Positions 39,099-47,746 of a stretch of DNA of 64,000 bases are shown here, in pieces. Numbering within the stretch: position 1 is the stretch's first letter; each line of letters begins with the position of its first letter. Source of the DNA: Kluyveromyces lactis (taxonomy: Eukaryota; Ascomycota; Saccharomycetes; Saccharomycetales; Saccharomycetaceae); contig NC_006041.1 of the NCBI RefSeq assembly GCF_000002515.2, positions 1,674,001 to 1,738,000 on the forward strand, in the 5' to 3' direction. A program made the position numbers and the translations under genes. The notes beneath the pieces were generated by a model. That model was given only the letters and a program-made list of their open reading frames with translations. It made no database searches and had not been told where the DNA came from.

Positions 39099-41318
39099 AT
39101 GTCTGTCGAATCTGCTTCAAACAAGAGTTCAGCCGAACCTGCCCAGGGGGAGACACCGATTCTGAATAATGAAGAAGTAACTGAAATTACACAACCTGCT
39201 GCAGTAGAAACAGATGGACAGCTAGAGCATCCAGAAGATGGTAGCAACAACACTCCTGTTAACAGCGAATTGCAGGCAGGTTCGGATGTTCAAGCGGAAC
39301 AACCAATTCATGTAGAGGCTCCAGAAGAGGTTGCCGCTTCTGAGGAAGAACAACAACATCCAGATGTCCCCGAAACTGCTGTGGAGCTTAAAGGCGAACA
39401 AGAAGAAGTCAATAATGGTGCTGGCGGTGCAGAAAACTCTCCCGTTTCTTCCCCATCTTCTAGTTCTTCTCCTTCAAGTAGTGACACTGGTGGTGACGAT
39501 GATGAAGTCGAAAGAGAAGAAGAAGAGCAAGAAGAGAAACTGACAAACGATATCGAAAGTGAGGAAAAACAATTGCCTGGAGAATCAGACAATATTGATA
39601 AAGCTCTCCTTGAGAAACAGTTCAAACTAATCAAGGAAGCTTGTATTTTGCAAAACCCTTCTTTCAAAAATGCTTCCGAGCAAGAACAAATTTCTGCTTT
39701 AATTGCTATTCTCAACTCTGATCCTCAGACAGCAATGCCGCATGCGGCTCCTGTTGCCACTTCTACTACAACGGCAGCATCCGAATCAAAAGGCAAGAAC
39801 GTTCGTTTCCCACGTCCAAACATGTCCCAGCCAATGTCTGCCGAGGAGAAGGAGAGATATTCAGAATATTTAAACGGTGAGACTAAGATTACAGAGATTC
39901 AATCTTTTCCACCAAAATCAAGATTGTTCATTGGTAACTTACCTCTGAAAAACGTTACGAAAGAGGACTTATTCCGTATATTCTCACCTTATGGTCATAT
40001 TTTTCAAATCAACATCAAGAATGCTTTTGGTTTCATTCAGTACGATAACCAAAGATCCGTGCTAGATGCCATTGAATGTGAATCTGAGGAAATGAATTTC
40101 GGTAAGAAGCTAATCTTAGAAGTTTCAAGTTCTAATGCTAGACCACAATTTGACCATGGTGACCACGGTTCTAATACCAGTTCCACCTACGTCACTTCAA
40201 GCAAGAGAAACTACGATAACGAGGAAAACGACGATGAAGACATGTACAGCGATAATCATTACAAGAAGTCAAAGAAGCGTACTCCACAATGTCTAATATA
40301 CGTCAAGAAGGCCGCAGATCGTACATATGCGTACAGTGTTTTTACCAATTTAAGCAAAAAAACCGGTTTGGAAACGGATATGGTAATCTTGAAACCAAGA
40401 ATGGAACTAAGGAAATTGGTTAACGAAGCAGCATACGATGGTGTGTGGGGTGTGGTCCTCGTGAACAAGAACAAAAACATCGACGTTCAAACTTTCTACC
40501 TGGGTCCATCAGGTGAAACCAAATCCGACGAATATGTTGCTGTTTCGATTGATGAAGCCATTTCTATTTTCAACAATATAAAGGCAACGAAAATAGGGCT
40601 TCCAGCAAGATCACCTGTAATGAATGCCCAACCGTATGGAATGCAGCCACATAACGTCATGCCGCAGCAACCATACGGATACATGCCTCCGCAACAACAA
40701 TACCCAGGTAACATGCCTATGATGCCTCAACAACAAATGTATGGTAACATGCCACCCACCCAAAACTATGGAATGCCACCACCACCACCCCCACAACAGG
40801 GCCACGGTTACCAGGGATATCCGCAACATCCACAGATGATGCCACAACAAGGCGGACTTGATCAAAACCAATTGTTGGCTGCGTTACAAAATCTTCCACC
40901 AAACGTTGTCTTGAATCTACTGCAACTAGCCCAACAACCAAATCAACAACAGCAGCAACAAGCGTTAGGTGTTATCCAACAAATACAAGCTGGAATACCA
41001 TTGCAGCAACAGCAGCAACAGCAGTTACAACAGCAGTCGCATCCTCAGCAATCGCCGCCTCAACAGCCTCAACAGCCTCAACAGCTTCAACAGCACCAAC
41101 AGCCTCAACAACCTCCGCAACCTCCGCAACCTCCGCAACCTCCGCAACAGCAATCGCCTTACGGTAATTACATACCACCCCAGACCCAACAAGATAACCG
41201 TTCCTCCCAAGATAACGGTAACTCCCAACAGCACACCCAAACGCAAGCACAGGCTCAAGCACAAAATAACAACAACGTCCAATCTCTCTTGGACTCTCTT
41301 GCCAAACTACAAAAATAA
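39099..41318 (+). CDS. NAB3: Nab3, RNA-binding subunit of the Nrd1-Nab3-Sen1 termination complex
   Basis: A 739-residue nuclear protein that binds UCUU-type sites in nascent transcripts and ends transcription of snoRNAs and cryptic unstable RNAs. It has an acidic N-terminus (Glu/Asp-rich to about 170), an Nrd1-interaction helix, one RRM at about 272-345 (RNP2 LFIGNL, RNP1 AFGFIQY), an anticodon-binding-like region, and a long Gln/Pro-rich prion-like tail (about 500-739) including polyQ and repeated QPP. S. cerevisiae Nab3 (YPL190C) is 802 residues with the same plan. Confidence 0.95.
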   Translation: MSVESASNKSSAEPAQGETPILNNEEVTEITQPAAVETDGQLEHPEDGSNNTPVNSELQAGSDVQAEQPIHVEAPEEVAASEEEQQHPDVPETAVELKGEQEEVNNGAGGAENSPVSSPSSSSSPSSSDTGGDDDEVEREEEEQEEKLTNDIESEEKQLPGESDNIDKALLEKQFKLIKEACILQNPSFKNASEQEQISALIAILNSDPQTAMPHAAPVATSTTTAASESKGKNVRFPRPNMSQPMSAEEKERYSEYLNGETKITEIQSFPPKSRLFIGNLPLKNVTKEDLFRIFSPYGHIFQINIKNAFGFIQYDNQRSVLDAIECESEEMNFGKKLILEVSSSNARPQFDHGDHGSNTSSTYVTSSKRNYDNEENDDEDMYSDNHYKKSKKRTPQCLIYVKKAADRTYAYSVFTNLSKKTGLETDMVILKPRMELRKLVNEAAYDGVWGVVLVNKNKNIDVQTFYLGPSGETKSDEYVAVSIDEAISIFNNIKATKIGLPARSPVMNAQPYGMQPHNVMPQQPYGYMPPQQQYPGNMPMMPQQQMYGNMPPTQNYGMPPPPPPQQGHGYQGYPQHPQMMPQQGGLDQNQLLAALQNLPPNVVLNLLQLAQQPNQQQQQQALGVIQQIQAGIPLQQQQQQQLQQQSHPQQSPPQQPQQPQQLQQHQQPQQPPQPPQPPQPPQQQSPYGNYIPPQTQQDNRSSQDNGNSQQHTQTQAQAQAQNNNNVQSLLDSLAKLQK
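40945..41160 (+). repeat. CAA/CAG and Gln-Pro repeat tract in NAB3
   Basis: A run of CAA/CAG codons interspersed with CCT/CCG codons codes for polyglutamine followed by QPQQPQQ and QPPQPP units (41055-41150). The repeats are imperfect at DNA level and in frame. They form the low-complexity tail of Nab3. Confidence 0.85.
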
Positions 41319-41990
41319 TAAGGAACCCAAACGAACTTCTTTGTATACTATCTTCATCTTAAAGGAATCTTCTTTTTTACATATCTTGCATACATCTTCT
41401 ACTATCCCTCTCTCGCTCTCTCTATATGCGTTTCTGCGTTTCTGCGCTCCTGCATCTCTGCTTGTTTCCAGCCTTCAGGCACATTACTTCTCAAAATCTT
41501 TAGATCTCTGGATCTCTGGATCTCTAGATATCTACATACCTAAATTTACAAACCGGTCTGATATCGAAAGAATCGAACAAGCCGGTTATCCAGTAGTAAA
41601 TACATAGAGGGGCCAAGAAGCTCAAGAAATTAAAGAAAAAGGCAAGCTAAGAGAAGCTAAGACATACCAAGGCAAACCAGCCAGGAGTCCCTTGCAGGGG
41701 GTCATGGCAAACATCCTTCTACACCTGTTTCCTTCATACTTTGTTCGGAAACGGCACTGCCCTTTTTCTAATGGAGCGCTTCTCGGCCGCACTGTAGAAA
41801 ATTTCTTTATATTTACATAATGAATCTCTATATAATAGAGCTTAAGATAATGGAATCTGGAAAAAGTGTCAGTGTAAGAATATAATCAGGGTGTGGAGAG
41901 AAAACAGCCGGTTAAGGTCCGTTACAGTTGAATAAAACACTCGTTGGTATTGATTGACCATTCTGCTAGGTGCAGGTATACTTCTCGAGT
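41319..41990. other. Intergenic region between NAB3 and the unidentified gene
   Basis: 672 bp. A CT-rich stretch (41400-41480) and a short direct repeat of a ggatctct-type unit (41510-41530) follow NAB3. An open frame at 40969-41607 is mostly an out-of-frame reading of NAB3 and is rejected. The promoter of the next gene is expected in 41750-41990. Confidence 0.45.
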
Positions 41991-43967
41991 ATGGATTCTA
42001 CGTTTATCTCCAATTTAAAGAGCGCTCCTAATGGGCTTCTTTCCAAAGTTTTGTTGGTTGGAATCTTTGTCAATGCCTGGTACTTTTATTACCTCACTTT
42101 TAATTCAAGTAAATCTACCGGTATTAGTTTCAAGTATGGTGACAGTTTCAGTGAGGCACCAGGTGCTGAAATAAGTGTTTCAAATTTTAGAGATTTTGTT
42201 CGTCCTTTGGACAGAGACAACAGCAGTGCCATTTTTAACACTATAAATGACGCCTTGAAACAAAGAAATTCTGACATTCATTCTGTTGGTGTTTCCTTCA
42301 TCCCTGCGGTGATTCCACAGGGAACATTATTATACCATGCTGGTGTAAGTGAAATTCCTGATTCGTTTGAATGGGTTGCATTTGACTATGAGTTTAGTTT
42401 GAATTTCGGAACTAGACGTCAGTCTAGGGGTAGAGCCTCGGGGAACCGAAACTCTAATGGACATGGGCCTGGTGGTGGACCTGGTGGTGGACCTGGTGGT
42501 GCAAAGCCTGGTGGTGGACCTGGTGGTGGACCTGGTGGTGCAAAGCCTGGTGCTGTGAAGAGGGCCGAAACGGAAGAGGAGAAGAAGGACCAGAACAAGA
42601 GATTTTCTCAGACTGCCAGTTTGTTGACGTTCCAAGCTACTAGAGACTTAAACAAAGTTATAATATTTGACGGTGGTAGTGCAGCCAAGAGTACTTCTGG
42701 CGAAATTGACACGCAGCAATTATGGTCTAATGTTATTGCCAAGCAAAGTGGGGATACGACAAATGACACCGAGTACCATATGCCTGAACGTTTGTACGCC
42801 AGTAGAATTTGTGAATGGGGCAAACCACTTGGACTTGATGGTTTCATCAGAGTTGAACTTGCCTTCGAAATGGTGATTTGTGATTTTAGTAGGGGATTAG
42901 AACTTGTAAGCAACACAACCATCCTTTCCAACAGTGACTTTGTGGGATTACCACCAGCTGTTTCCTTAACCAAGGAGAACGGATGGCCGATTGGTGATGA
43001 TGGAAAAATCATTGAAGACCAGTTGACCGACGAACAAAAGAAGGTTTTGGATCAAGAAGACGTTTACGATAAATACTTAGGTGAATTAGGTGCTGGTGGT
43101 ACCTACGATCATTCTAAGGCTGGTCAGTTCCGTGATGAAGGTGAGCGCAGAGCTAGAATTGATTTCAGATATATGATTACTGGTATTAATAGAACGTGGC
43201 TAAATCCTAACCCTAACGCAAGAAGATTAATCTCTGACACGGTGCCATTTTCACTGCATGAAGAGATTGTTGAAGATTTGAAACAAGTCTTGTCCTCAGA
43301 TACTGGCTTTGATTGGCGTCAATCCACTGACTGGCAAAACGTTGCTAGAGACATTATTGGCAAATTCACACCAATGCTTTTGAGTGTGCATGACACTCTC
43401 AAATCCGGTACCGGTACTGCCGCGGAAAGAGCTCGGAAGGCGTCATTATACTATACCAATTTCGTTAGAAGGTTCCAGGATACTGACCAATCCTTTGAAA
43501 AAAGCAAAGAGTTCGCTGTTTATCAATACGCTACCCCAATGGTACCTTTAAGAACTGATTCTGACTTTTTGATCTGGTCTGCATTCGTCAATGTGATGAC
43601 AGATGTCATCGATGTTATCTTCGGTGCTGAGAAATCTCTTCAATCGGTAATTAATGCATCTTTAGAAGGAAGTACACCTGCTGATATTGACAACGTGGTT
43701 AACGATGTCATAGCCTCGATTCATGAACTGATTGTAAACCTAAAATGGGTCGAATTAAGCTATCGTTGCGCTGAGAATTGTGGCTACGATGGATTCTGCT
43801 ATACTCCATCGTGGGGCCCAAGTGCATTTGGATGGATGAATCCAAATGTGAAGAACAATCCTGAAACAGGTCTAAGGTGGGACGACTCCATTAACCGTTA
43901 TGTCGTCGACGAAAAACAACAATGTGTTAATCTCGACACAATCTTGAACTTCAAACGTCAGGCTTAA
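41991..43967 (+). CDS. Unidentified type II membrane/luminal protein with GPGGG tract
   Basis: A 658-residue protein I do not recognise; no S. cerevisiae gene lies at this position. Seen in the sequence: a short N-terminus, one membrane helix (about 17-36, LLSKVLLVGIFVNAWYFYY), then a long domain with N-glycosylation motifs (N38, N77, N308, INRT near 403) and exactly six cysteines (C274, C297, C593, C597, C603, C645). This suggests a secretory-pathway lumen or outside location. Residues 158-187 are a collagen-like GPGGG/AKPG repeat followed by dibasic VKR (191) and NKR (204), which Kex2 could cut. The C-terminal CAENCGYDGFC cluster is distinctive. The ATG at 41991 is the first in frame. Function unknown; glycosylation, topology and cleavage are inferences. 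Confidence 0.9.
   Translation: MDSTFISNLKSAPNGLLSKVLLVGIFVNAWYFYYLTFNSSKSTGISFKYGDSFSEAPGAEISVSNFRDFVRPLDRDNSSAIFNTINDALKQRNSDIHSVGVSFIPAVIPQGTLLYHAGVSEIPDSFEWVAFDYEFSLNFGTRRQSRGRASGNRNSNGHGPGGGPGGGPGGAKPGGGPGGGPGGAKPGAVKRAETEEEKKDQNKRFSQTASLLTFQATRDLNKVIIFDGGSAAKSTSGEIDTQQLWSNVIAKQSGDTTNDTEYHMPERLYASRICEWGKPLGLDGFIRVELAFEMVICDFSRGLELVSNTTILSNSDFVGLPPAVSLTKENGWPIGDDGKIIEDQLTDEQKKVLDQEDVYDKYLGELGAGGTYDHSKAGQFRDEGERRARIDFRYMITGINRTWLNPNPNARRLISDTVPFSLHEEIVEDLKQVLSSDTGFDWRQSTDWQNVARDIIGKFTPMLLSVHDTLKSGTGTAAERARKASLYYTNFVRRFQDTDQSFEKSKEFAVYQYATPMVPLRTDSDFLIWSAFVNVMTDVIDVIFGAEKSLQSVINASLEGSTPADIDNVVNDVIASIHELIVNLKWVELSYRCAENCGYDGFCYTPSWGPSAFGWMNPNVKNNPETGLRWDDSINRYVVDEKQQCVNLDTILNFKRQA
42468..42551 (+). 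repeat. Tandem Gly-Pro coding repeat
   Basis: Built from a 12-base unit (cctggtggtgga) repeated twice, then cctggtggtgcaaag; this whole 39-base block occurs twice in succession. It codes for the GPGGG/GAKPG tract. The near-identical copies suggest recent expansion and probable length variation between strains. Confidence 0.9.
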
Positions 43968-44448
43968 TGACTGCCCTTTACGTACGCACGTCATTCCGTA
44001 TAAATTTTAACTAGTATACATATATATATATATATATTAAACAGTTGTTGTAATTCTGTAAGATAAGATAACTAAATTAGGTTACTCCTATGAGGTACAG
44101 CAAAGCACTCGAACTGTAGGGTGTCCTGGCGTCCGTGTACTCATCTTACTTCATGCATTGATCAATACCGATGTTGTCGAATTACCCGGCCGTTCGCGCC
44201 TAGTTGCGTTTCTTTATTTTAAGGCTATTGCATCCTGCATATCGGAACAATCACACCTACAATTTCTTATACCCAAGTAAAATTCAACTACCGACATACA
44301 GATCTCACCAATTGGTGTCGTTGCATCTTCAATCAGACATTTCACATATTAAGAAGAGTGTTTATTGAGCAAGTTCAGTCAATCGCTTTATTTCAGATCA
44401 CAAGAGAACCACTTTTATAATTCATTCCTCCCACCCCTTTGCTGCAAT
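43968..44448 (+). promoter_or_regulatory. Intergenic region upstream of MIY1
   Basis: 481 bp. A TA dinucleotide run lies at about 44018-44037, in the 3' end of the preceding gene. A Reb1-type TTACCCGG begins at 44182, about 270 bp before the MIY1 ATG. The MIY1 frame is open back to a TTG at 44365, but the ATG at 44449 starts the conserved protein. Confidence 0.5.
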
Positions 44449-45495
44449 ATGGAATTTGAAACCAAAACAATAAAGGTCGATGGTTTGACCAGGAACATCT
44501 TGCTCCAGAATGAGAATGGACCATGTGCACTAGTTGCTTTGACAAATGTGTTGGTTTTATCACCGCAACATAAGTTAGATGCTAACGAATTGATTCAACT
44601 AATCAATTCAAATAGGAAGGTGACTCTTGAAGATTTGATAACAACATTGGCAAATATCGGTGTTATGATGGACAATGGCCAGTCGGAAGATGTGAACGAA
44701 CTTTTACAATTATTGCCACAGCTACATACTGGTCTTAACGTCAATCCGGCTTTCAATGGTACATTTCAAGATGATCAAGCGTTAGCACTTTTTAGACTCT
44801 TCCAAGTGTCATTGGTTCATGGATGGATAGTGGATCCAACAAGAAACGAACAACAATACCATAGCGTTTCTCATTACTCTTACGATGATGCTCAAAACCT
44901 CTTGGTGCACGCTTACGACATCCAGAATAATGGGCTGCAAGTGGAAAATTCGGAGCAAATTTTGCAAGACGCTCAATATCTGAAATCGTTCTTAGCAAGA
45001 AGTGCGACTCAATTGACAGAGTATGGTATTCAGCACTTACAGCAGCTACTTCAAGAGCATTCATACTCCGTATTTTTCCGTAACGATCATTTCTCCACCA
45101 TTCATAAGAACAATGGCGGCTTATACGTCTTGGTCACCGACTTAGGTTTCAAGAAGGCTTCTAATATCGTGTGGCAGTCTTTGAAGTCCGTAAAGGGGAA
45201 CCAGGACTCTTTCTTCACCTCTGAGTTCCTACTAACTACCCTTGAACAGGCCACTGCTTCGGGTTTGGACCCGAATAGCAACGGATCTCAACTGGATGAA
45301 GAAACACCAATGACAGATGAACAGTTGGCCCGTCTATTGCAAGAAGAAGAAGACGCAAGGGCTGTAAGAGGTATTAGGTCGCGCCAAGATAGGAGGGCAG
45401 CTGCTACTGCCTCTTCAAATGAGGCCAAATCTGCTAAGAAGGGCAAAAATAAAAAAGCCGAAAAGAAGAAGAAGAAGAAGTGCGTCATATTATAA
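44449..45495 (+). CDS. MIY1: MINDY-family K48 deubiquitinase Miy1 with C-terminal CaaX box
   Basis: A 348-residue MINDY-type cysteine deubiquitinase, which trims long K48-linked ubiquitin chains. The catalytic Cys is C26 in ENGPCALVALTNVL and the His is H214 in RNDHFSTIHK. It is the single pre-duplication counterpart of YGL082W and YPL191C. A DEQLARLLQEEEDAR segment near 310 resembles the ubiquitin-interacting helix of the family. The protein ends in a lysine-rich run and CVIL, a CaaX box whose final Leu favours geranylgeranylation, so membrane attachment is likely. Start chosen at MEFETKTIKVDG, which matches the family. Confidence 0.92.
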   Translation: MEFETKTIKVDGLTRNILLQNENGPCALVALTNVLVLSPQHKLDANELIQLINSNRKVTLEDLITTLANIGVMMDNGQSEDVNELLQLLPQLHTGLNVNPAFNGTFQDDQALALFRLFQVSLVHGWIVDPTRNEQQYHSVSHYSYDDAQNLLVHAYDIQNNGLQVENSEQILQDAQYLKSFLARSATQLTEYGIQHLQQLLQEHSYSVFFRNDHFSTIHKNNGGLYVLVTDLGFKKASNIVWQSLKSVKGNQDSFFTSEFLLTTLEQATASGLDPNSNGSQLDEETPMTDEQLARLLQEEEDARAVRGIRSRQDRRAAATASSNEAKSAKKGKNKKAEKKKKKKCVIL

Positions 45496-46039
45496 AGAAC
45501 TCAGTGATCTTCATTATCTCTGATCTTTCTAACCAATTCAAACTCTGTTAATACAAGAAGACAGGAAGAGCAATTCAGCGGTTTCTTACTTACGCACTTA
45601 CGCCATTTGTATAACTGATGAGTCTACACTTATGCTAATTTGTCTGTACTGACTTTAACCTTATATATCTAAATATATAGCTTTACGATAGAGAGACCCC
45701 TGTTTATGAATGATGAATCCTGTACGAAATAGACTGGATCTTGAATTCTGCTAGTCCATATTTTATTATGTATCAATGTTATATAAACTGTGCCAGTGCA
45801 TATTTTTTCACAATACAATTTCGTTGTTCGATTTATCGTATCTGAATACCAAAGTGACAGTAAAAAATAAAGGATTCTTCTTCATCTTAAAACAAGGAGA
45901 CGTTTTAAAGACACTAAGGGAGATATAGTCGGACAGTTTTCGAAAAAGGTCGGTAGCATAGGCATATTGTTAGATAGGACAGTGTACTAGCACATTTACG
46001 CCTTGTTAAAATAGTTACAAATTAGCTCTACATTCTCAG
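45496..46039 (+). promoter_or_regulatory. Intergenic region upstream of the YGL081W-like gene
   Basis: 544 bp, AT-rich with a TATATATC/ATATATAG patch at 45660-45680. I looked for TGAAACA pheromone elements here, to compare with PRM3, and found none. No other gene is supported. Confidence 0.45.
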
Positions 46040-47050
46040 ATGTATCAGTTTATTAAGACTCCGCACACAACAAGAACTATTGAATTTAATGGTTCTCATG
46101 GAATTGAGGTTATTATTGGGAAAGAAGTTAAGGAAGATGAAAGCAAGCATTCCAGCGAGTCCAATTTAATCTTTGATGATGATGACCTATTTGTTGAGCA
46201 CGCTAAGCTTGTTGTTAAGAAACTCCCTCCGACGAATGATGAAGAGTCGCTTCCAATGAATATAGACTCATTCAGGATTTATTTAGAATCCTTAGGGGAC
46301 GCGGATCGTATTGTGGATTTGGAATCAGCAGATTCCAATACAGATGGAAAGATAATTGATTTGAAAAACGGTGATAGGTTTGGGTTAGTTAGATTAGATG
46401 AGCCGGTCTCAGTGAATCAACAACGGGGAGCCAAACTCAAATTCAACTTAAATATAAGACCAGGAGCTTGGCCTTTCAACTACAGAATTGTGCTTACTGA
46501 TGTGACAGATCAAAAATCGCCATGTACATCAAGGTCAAGTGACTTTCTGGACTCCATCATGCAGCATGTTTCAGACGAATCTGATTCTGAGAACGCATGG
46601 TCCAAGGCAACCGATTGGAACGAGGAAATTAAAGTTGAAATTGGCAAGGAGGATGAAGTTGTTGCTGTGGTAGATGATACTGCGCCAACGGTAGCACTCA
46701 AGCCAACCTCTGACCCCAGTACACTGAGCTCGTCCAAGGAGTCGTCTGTTTCTGGTAACTCTCACTCTCGTGCATGCATTTACATCAACAGTGACAGCGA
46801 CAGCGACAGTGGCTATGATGACCATACTTTTATGGATCCAGAGAAGAAGCACCATCACTTCAAATGCCGCTATAAGAGAGGAAGAGGGAACAGATCAAGG
46901 TGGTCGACGTTTAGGGTGAATAAGGCTAAGGGGAAGAAATTTGGTAGAAAGAGAAGATTTGACTTATATAGTGGTTCATTAGGATTTATGTTGGGTTCCA
47001 TTGGTACTTTGGGAGTTTTAGCTACTGTTGCAAATTTTGTCGAAGGATAA
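46040..47050 (+). CDS. YGL081W-like FHA-type protein with C-terminal membrane tail
   Basis: A 336-residue protein at the position of S. cerevisiae YGL081W, a poorly studied protein of about 320 residues. The N-terminal 150 residues look like an FHA fold (GIEVIIGKE, DDLFVEHAKLVV, IIDLKNGDRFGLVRL), the usual phosphothreonine reader. A disordered acidic/Ser-rich linker (DSDSDSGY) follows, then a strongly basic region (about 272-306, ending GRKRRF) and a C-terminal hydrophobic segment (about 310-333, SGSLGFMLGSIGTLGVLATVANF). Tail anchoring with a basic, possibly nuclear-targeting, preceding region is inferred. The tail resembles that of the next gene, PRM3. Function unknown. Confidence 0.8.
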   Translation: MYQFIKTPHTTRTIEFNGSHGIEVIIGKEVKEDESKHSSESNLIFDDDDLFVEHAKLVVKKLPPTNDEESLPMNIDSFRIYLESLGDADRIVDLESADSNTDGKIIDLKNGDRFGLVRLDEPVSVNQQRGAKLKFNLNIRPGAWPFNYRIVLTDVTDQKSPCTSRSSDFLDSIMQHVSDESDSENAWSKATDWNEEIKVEIGKEDEVVAVVDDTAPTVALKPTSDPSTLSSSKESSVSGNSHSRACIYINSDSDSDSGYDDHTFMDPEKKHHHFKCRYKRGRGNRSRWSTFRVNKAKGKKFGRKRRFDLYSGSLGFMLGSIGTLGVLATVANFVEG

Positions 47051-47190
47051 GTTTGGATTGTTCACCCAGCTGATAAATATCATTGAATGTTCCAACCCAC
47101 ACTCTCATAACAGTTTTTTAGAATGCTTTATTGAAGATATCAAAAGTATATATTTTGTTATTATCTATATTATATGTGATACCTCATGTC

Positions 47191-47208
47191 TGAAACCCAA
47201 ATGAAACA
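47191..47208 (+). promoter_or_regulatory. Tandem pheromone response elements upstream of PRM3
   Basis: TGAAACC (47191-47197) and TGAAACA (47202-47208) lie in the same orientation 11 bp apart, about 120-140 bp before the PRM3 ATG. TGAAACA is the Ste12 consensus, and paired sites are typical of pheromone-induced genes. Confidence 0.65.
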
Positions 47209-47329
47209 TATAAATGCTTGAAAACTTGAAGAGAAAAGGTCTTTATAAAGTGAAAATAGGGAAAGGAACTAGAATAGGCATCAATTCGGATTAAAAACTA
47301 CACTCCCGGAGTGGTCAGTAATCCAACTC

Positions 47330-47728
47330 ATGCAACTGAGAATGGTTGCTTCAAATAATGGAATGTTATCAAATCAAGATGAATCAACTTTTATTGATGA
47401 GCCCGCCATGAGCACTGATGGTACACAGAGAATACTACAAGTCAGTTCCCCCAAGATCGATACAGATAATCACAATATAGAGTACGAGAGTATTAAAAGC
47501 AAGGATAAGAAGAAACATAAGAAGAGGAAGAGCAAGAGGCATTCTAAAGGAAGACACAAAATGAAATATCGAGTTGACAAACCTCGGTACCACGATGATG
47601 CAAAATATGACGCTGATATTGCTGACAATAATAACGGAAAGGCATTGAATAAATTCTTCCCTGGTATCTTAATAGGAACTTTCATTGGTTCAGCTGTCAC
47701 TAACTTTATATTGGAAGGGTTAAAGTAG
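47330..47728 (+). CDS. PRM3: Pheromone-regulated nuclear fusion protein Prm3
   Basis: A 132-residue protein, matching S. cerevisiae Prm3 (133, YPL192C) in size, position and layout. Prm3 sits on the outer nuclear envelope at the spindle pole and is needed for nuclear fusion during mating. It has an acidic/polar N-terminus, a highly basic middle (about 60-88, KSKDKKKHKKRKSKRHSKG; nuclear localisation-like), and a C-terminal hydrophobic segment (FFPGILIGTFIGSAVTNFIL, about 109-128) similar to the yeast QGAIFGSFLGAAVTTVL. The start may be 47330 or the second ATG at 47342. Two pheromone response elements lie upstream. It converges on RSA1 with an 18-bp gap. Confidence 0.85.
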   Translation: MQLRMVASNNGMLSNQDESTFIDEPAMSTDGTQRILQVSSPKIDTDNHNIEYESIKSKDKKKHKKRKSKRHSKGRHKMKYRVDKPRYHDDAKYDADIADNNNGKALNKFFPGILIGTFIGSAVTNFILEGLK

Positions 47729-47746
47729 TAAGCAAGATTTCCTTTT

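Noticed and set aside
39308-39715. Minus-strand frame opposite the acidic NAB3 N-terminus
   Set aside because: A Ser-rich antisense reading of Glu/Asp codons, not a gene.
40969-41607. 212-codon frame overlapping the NAB3 tail
   Set aside because: An Asn/Ser-rich out-of-frame reading of the NAB3 glutamine repeats.
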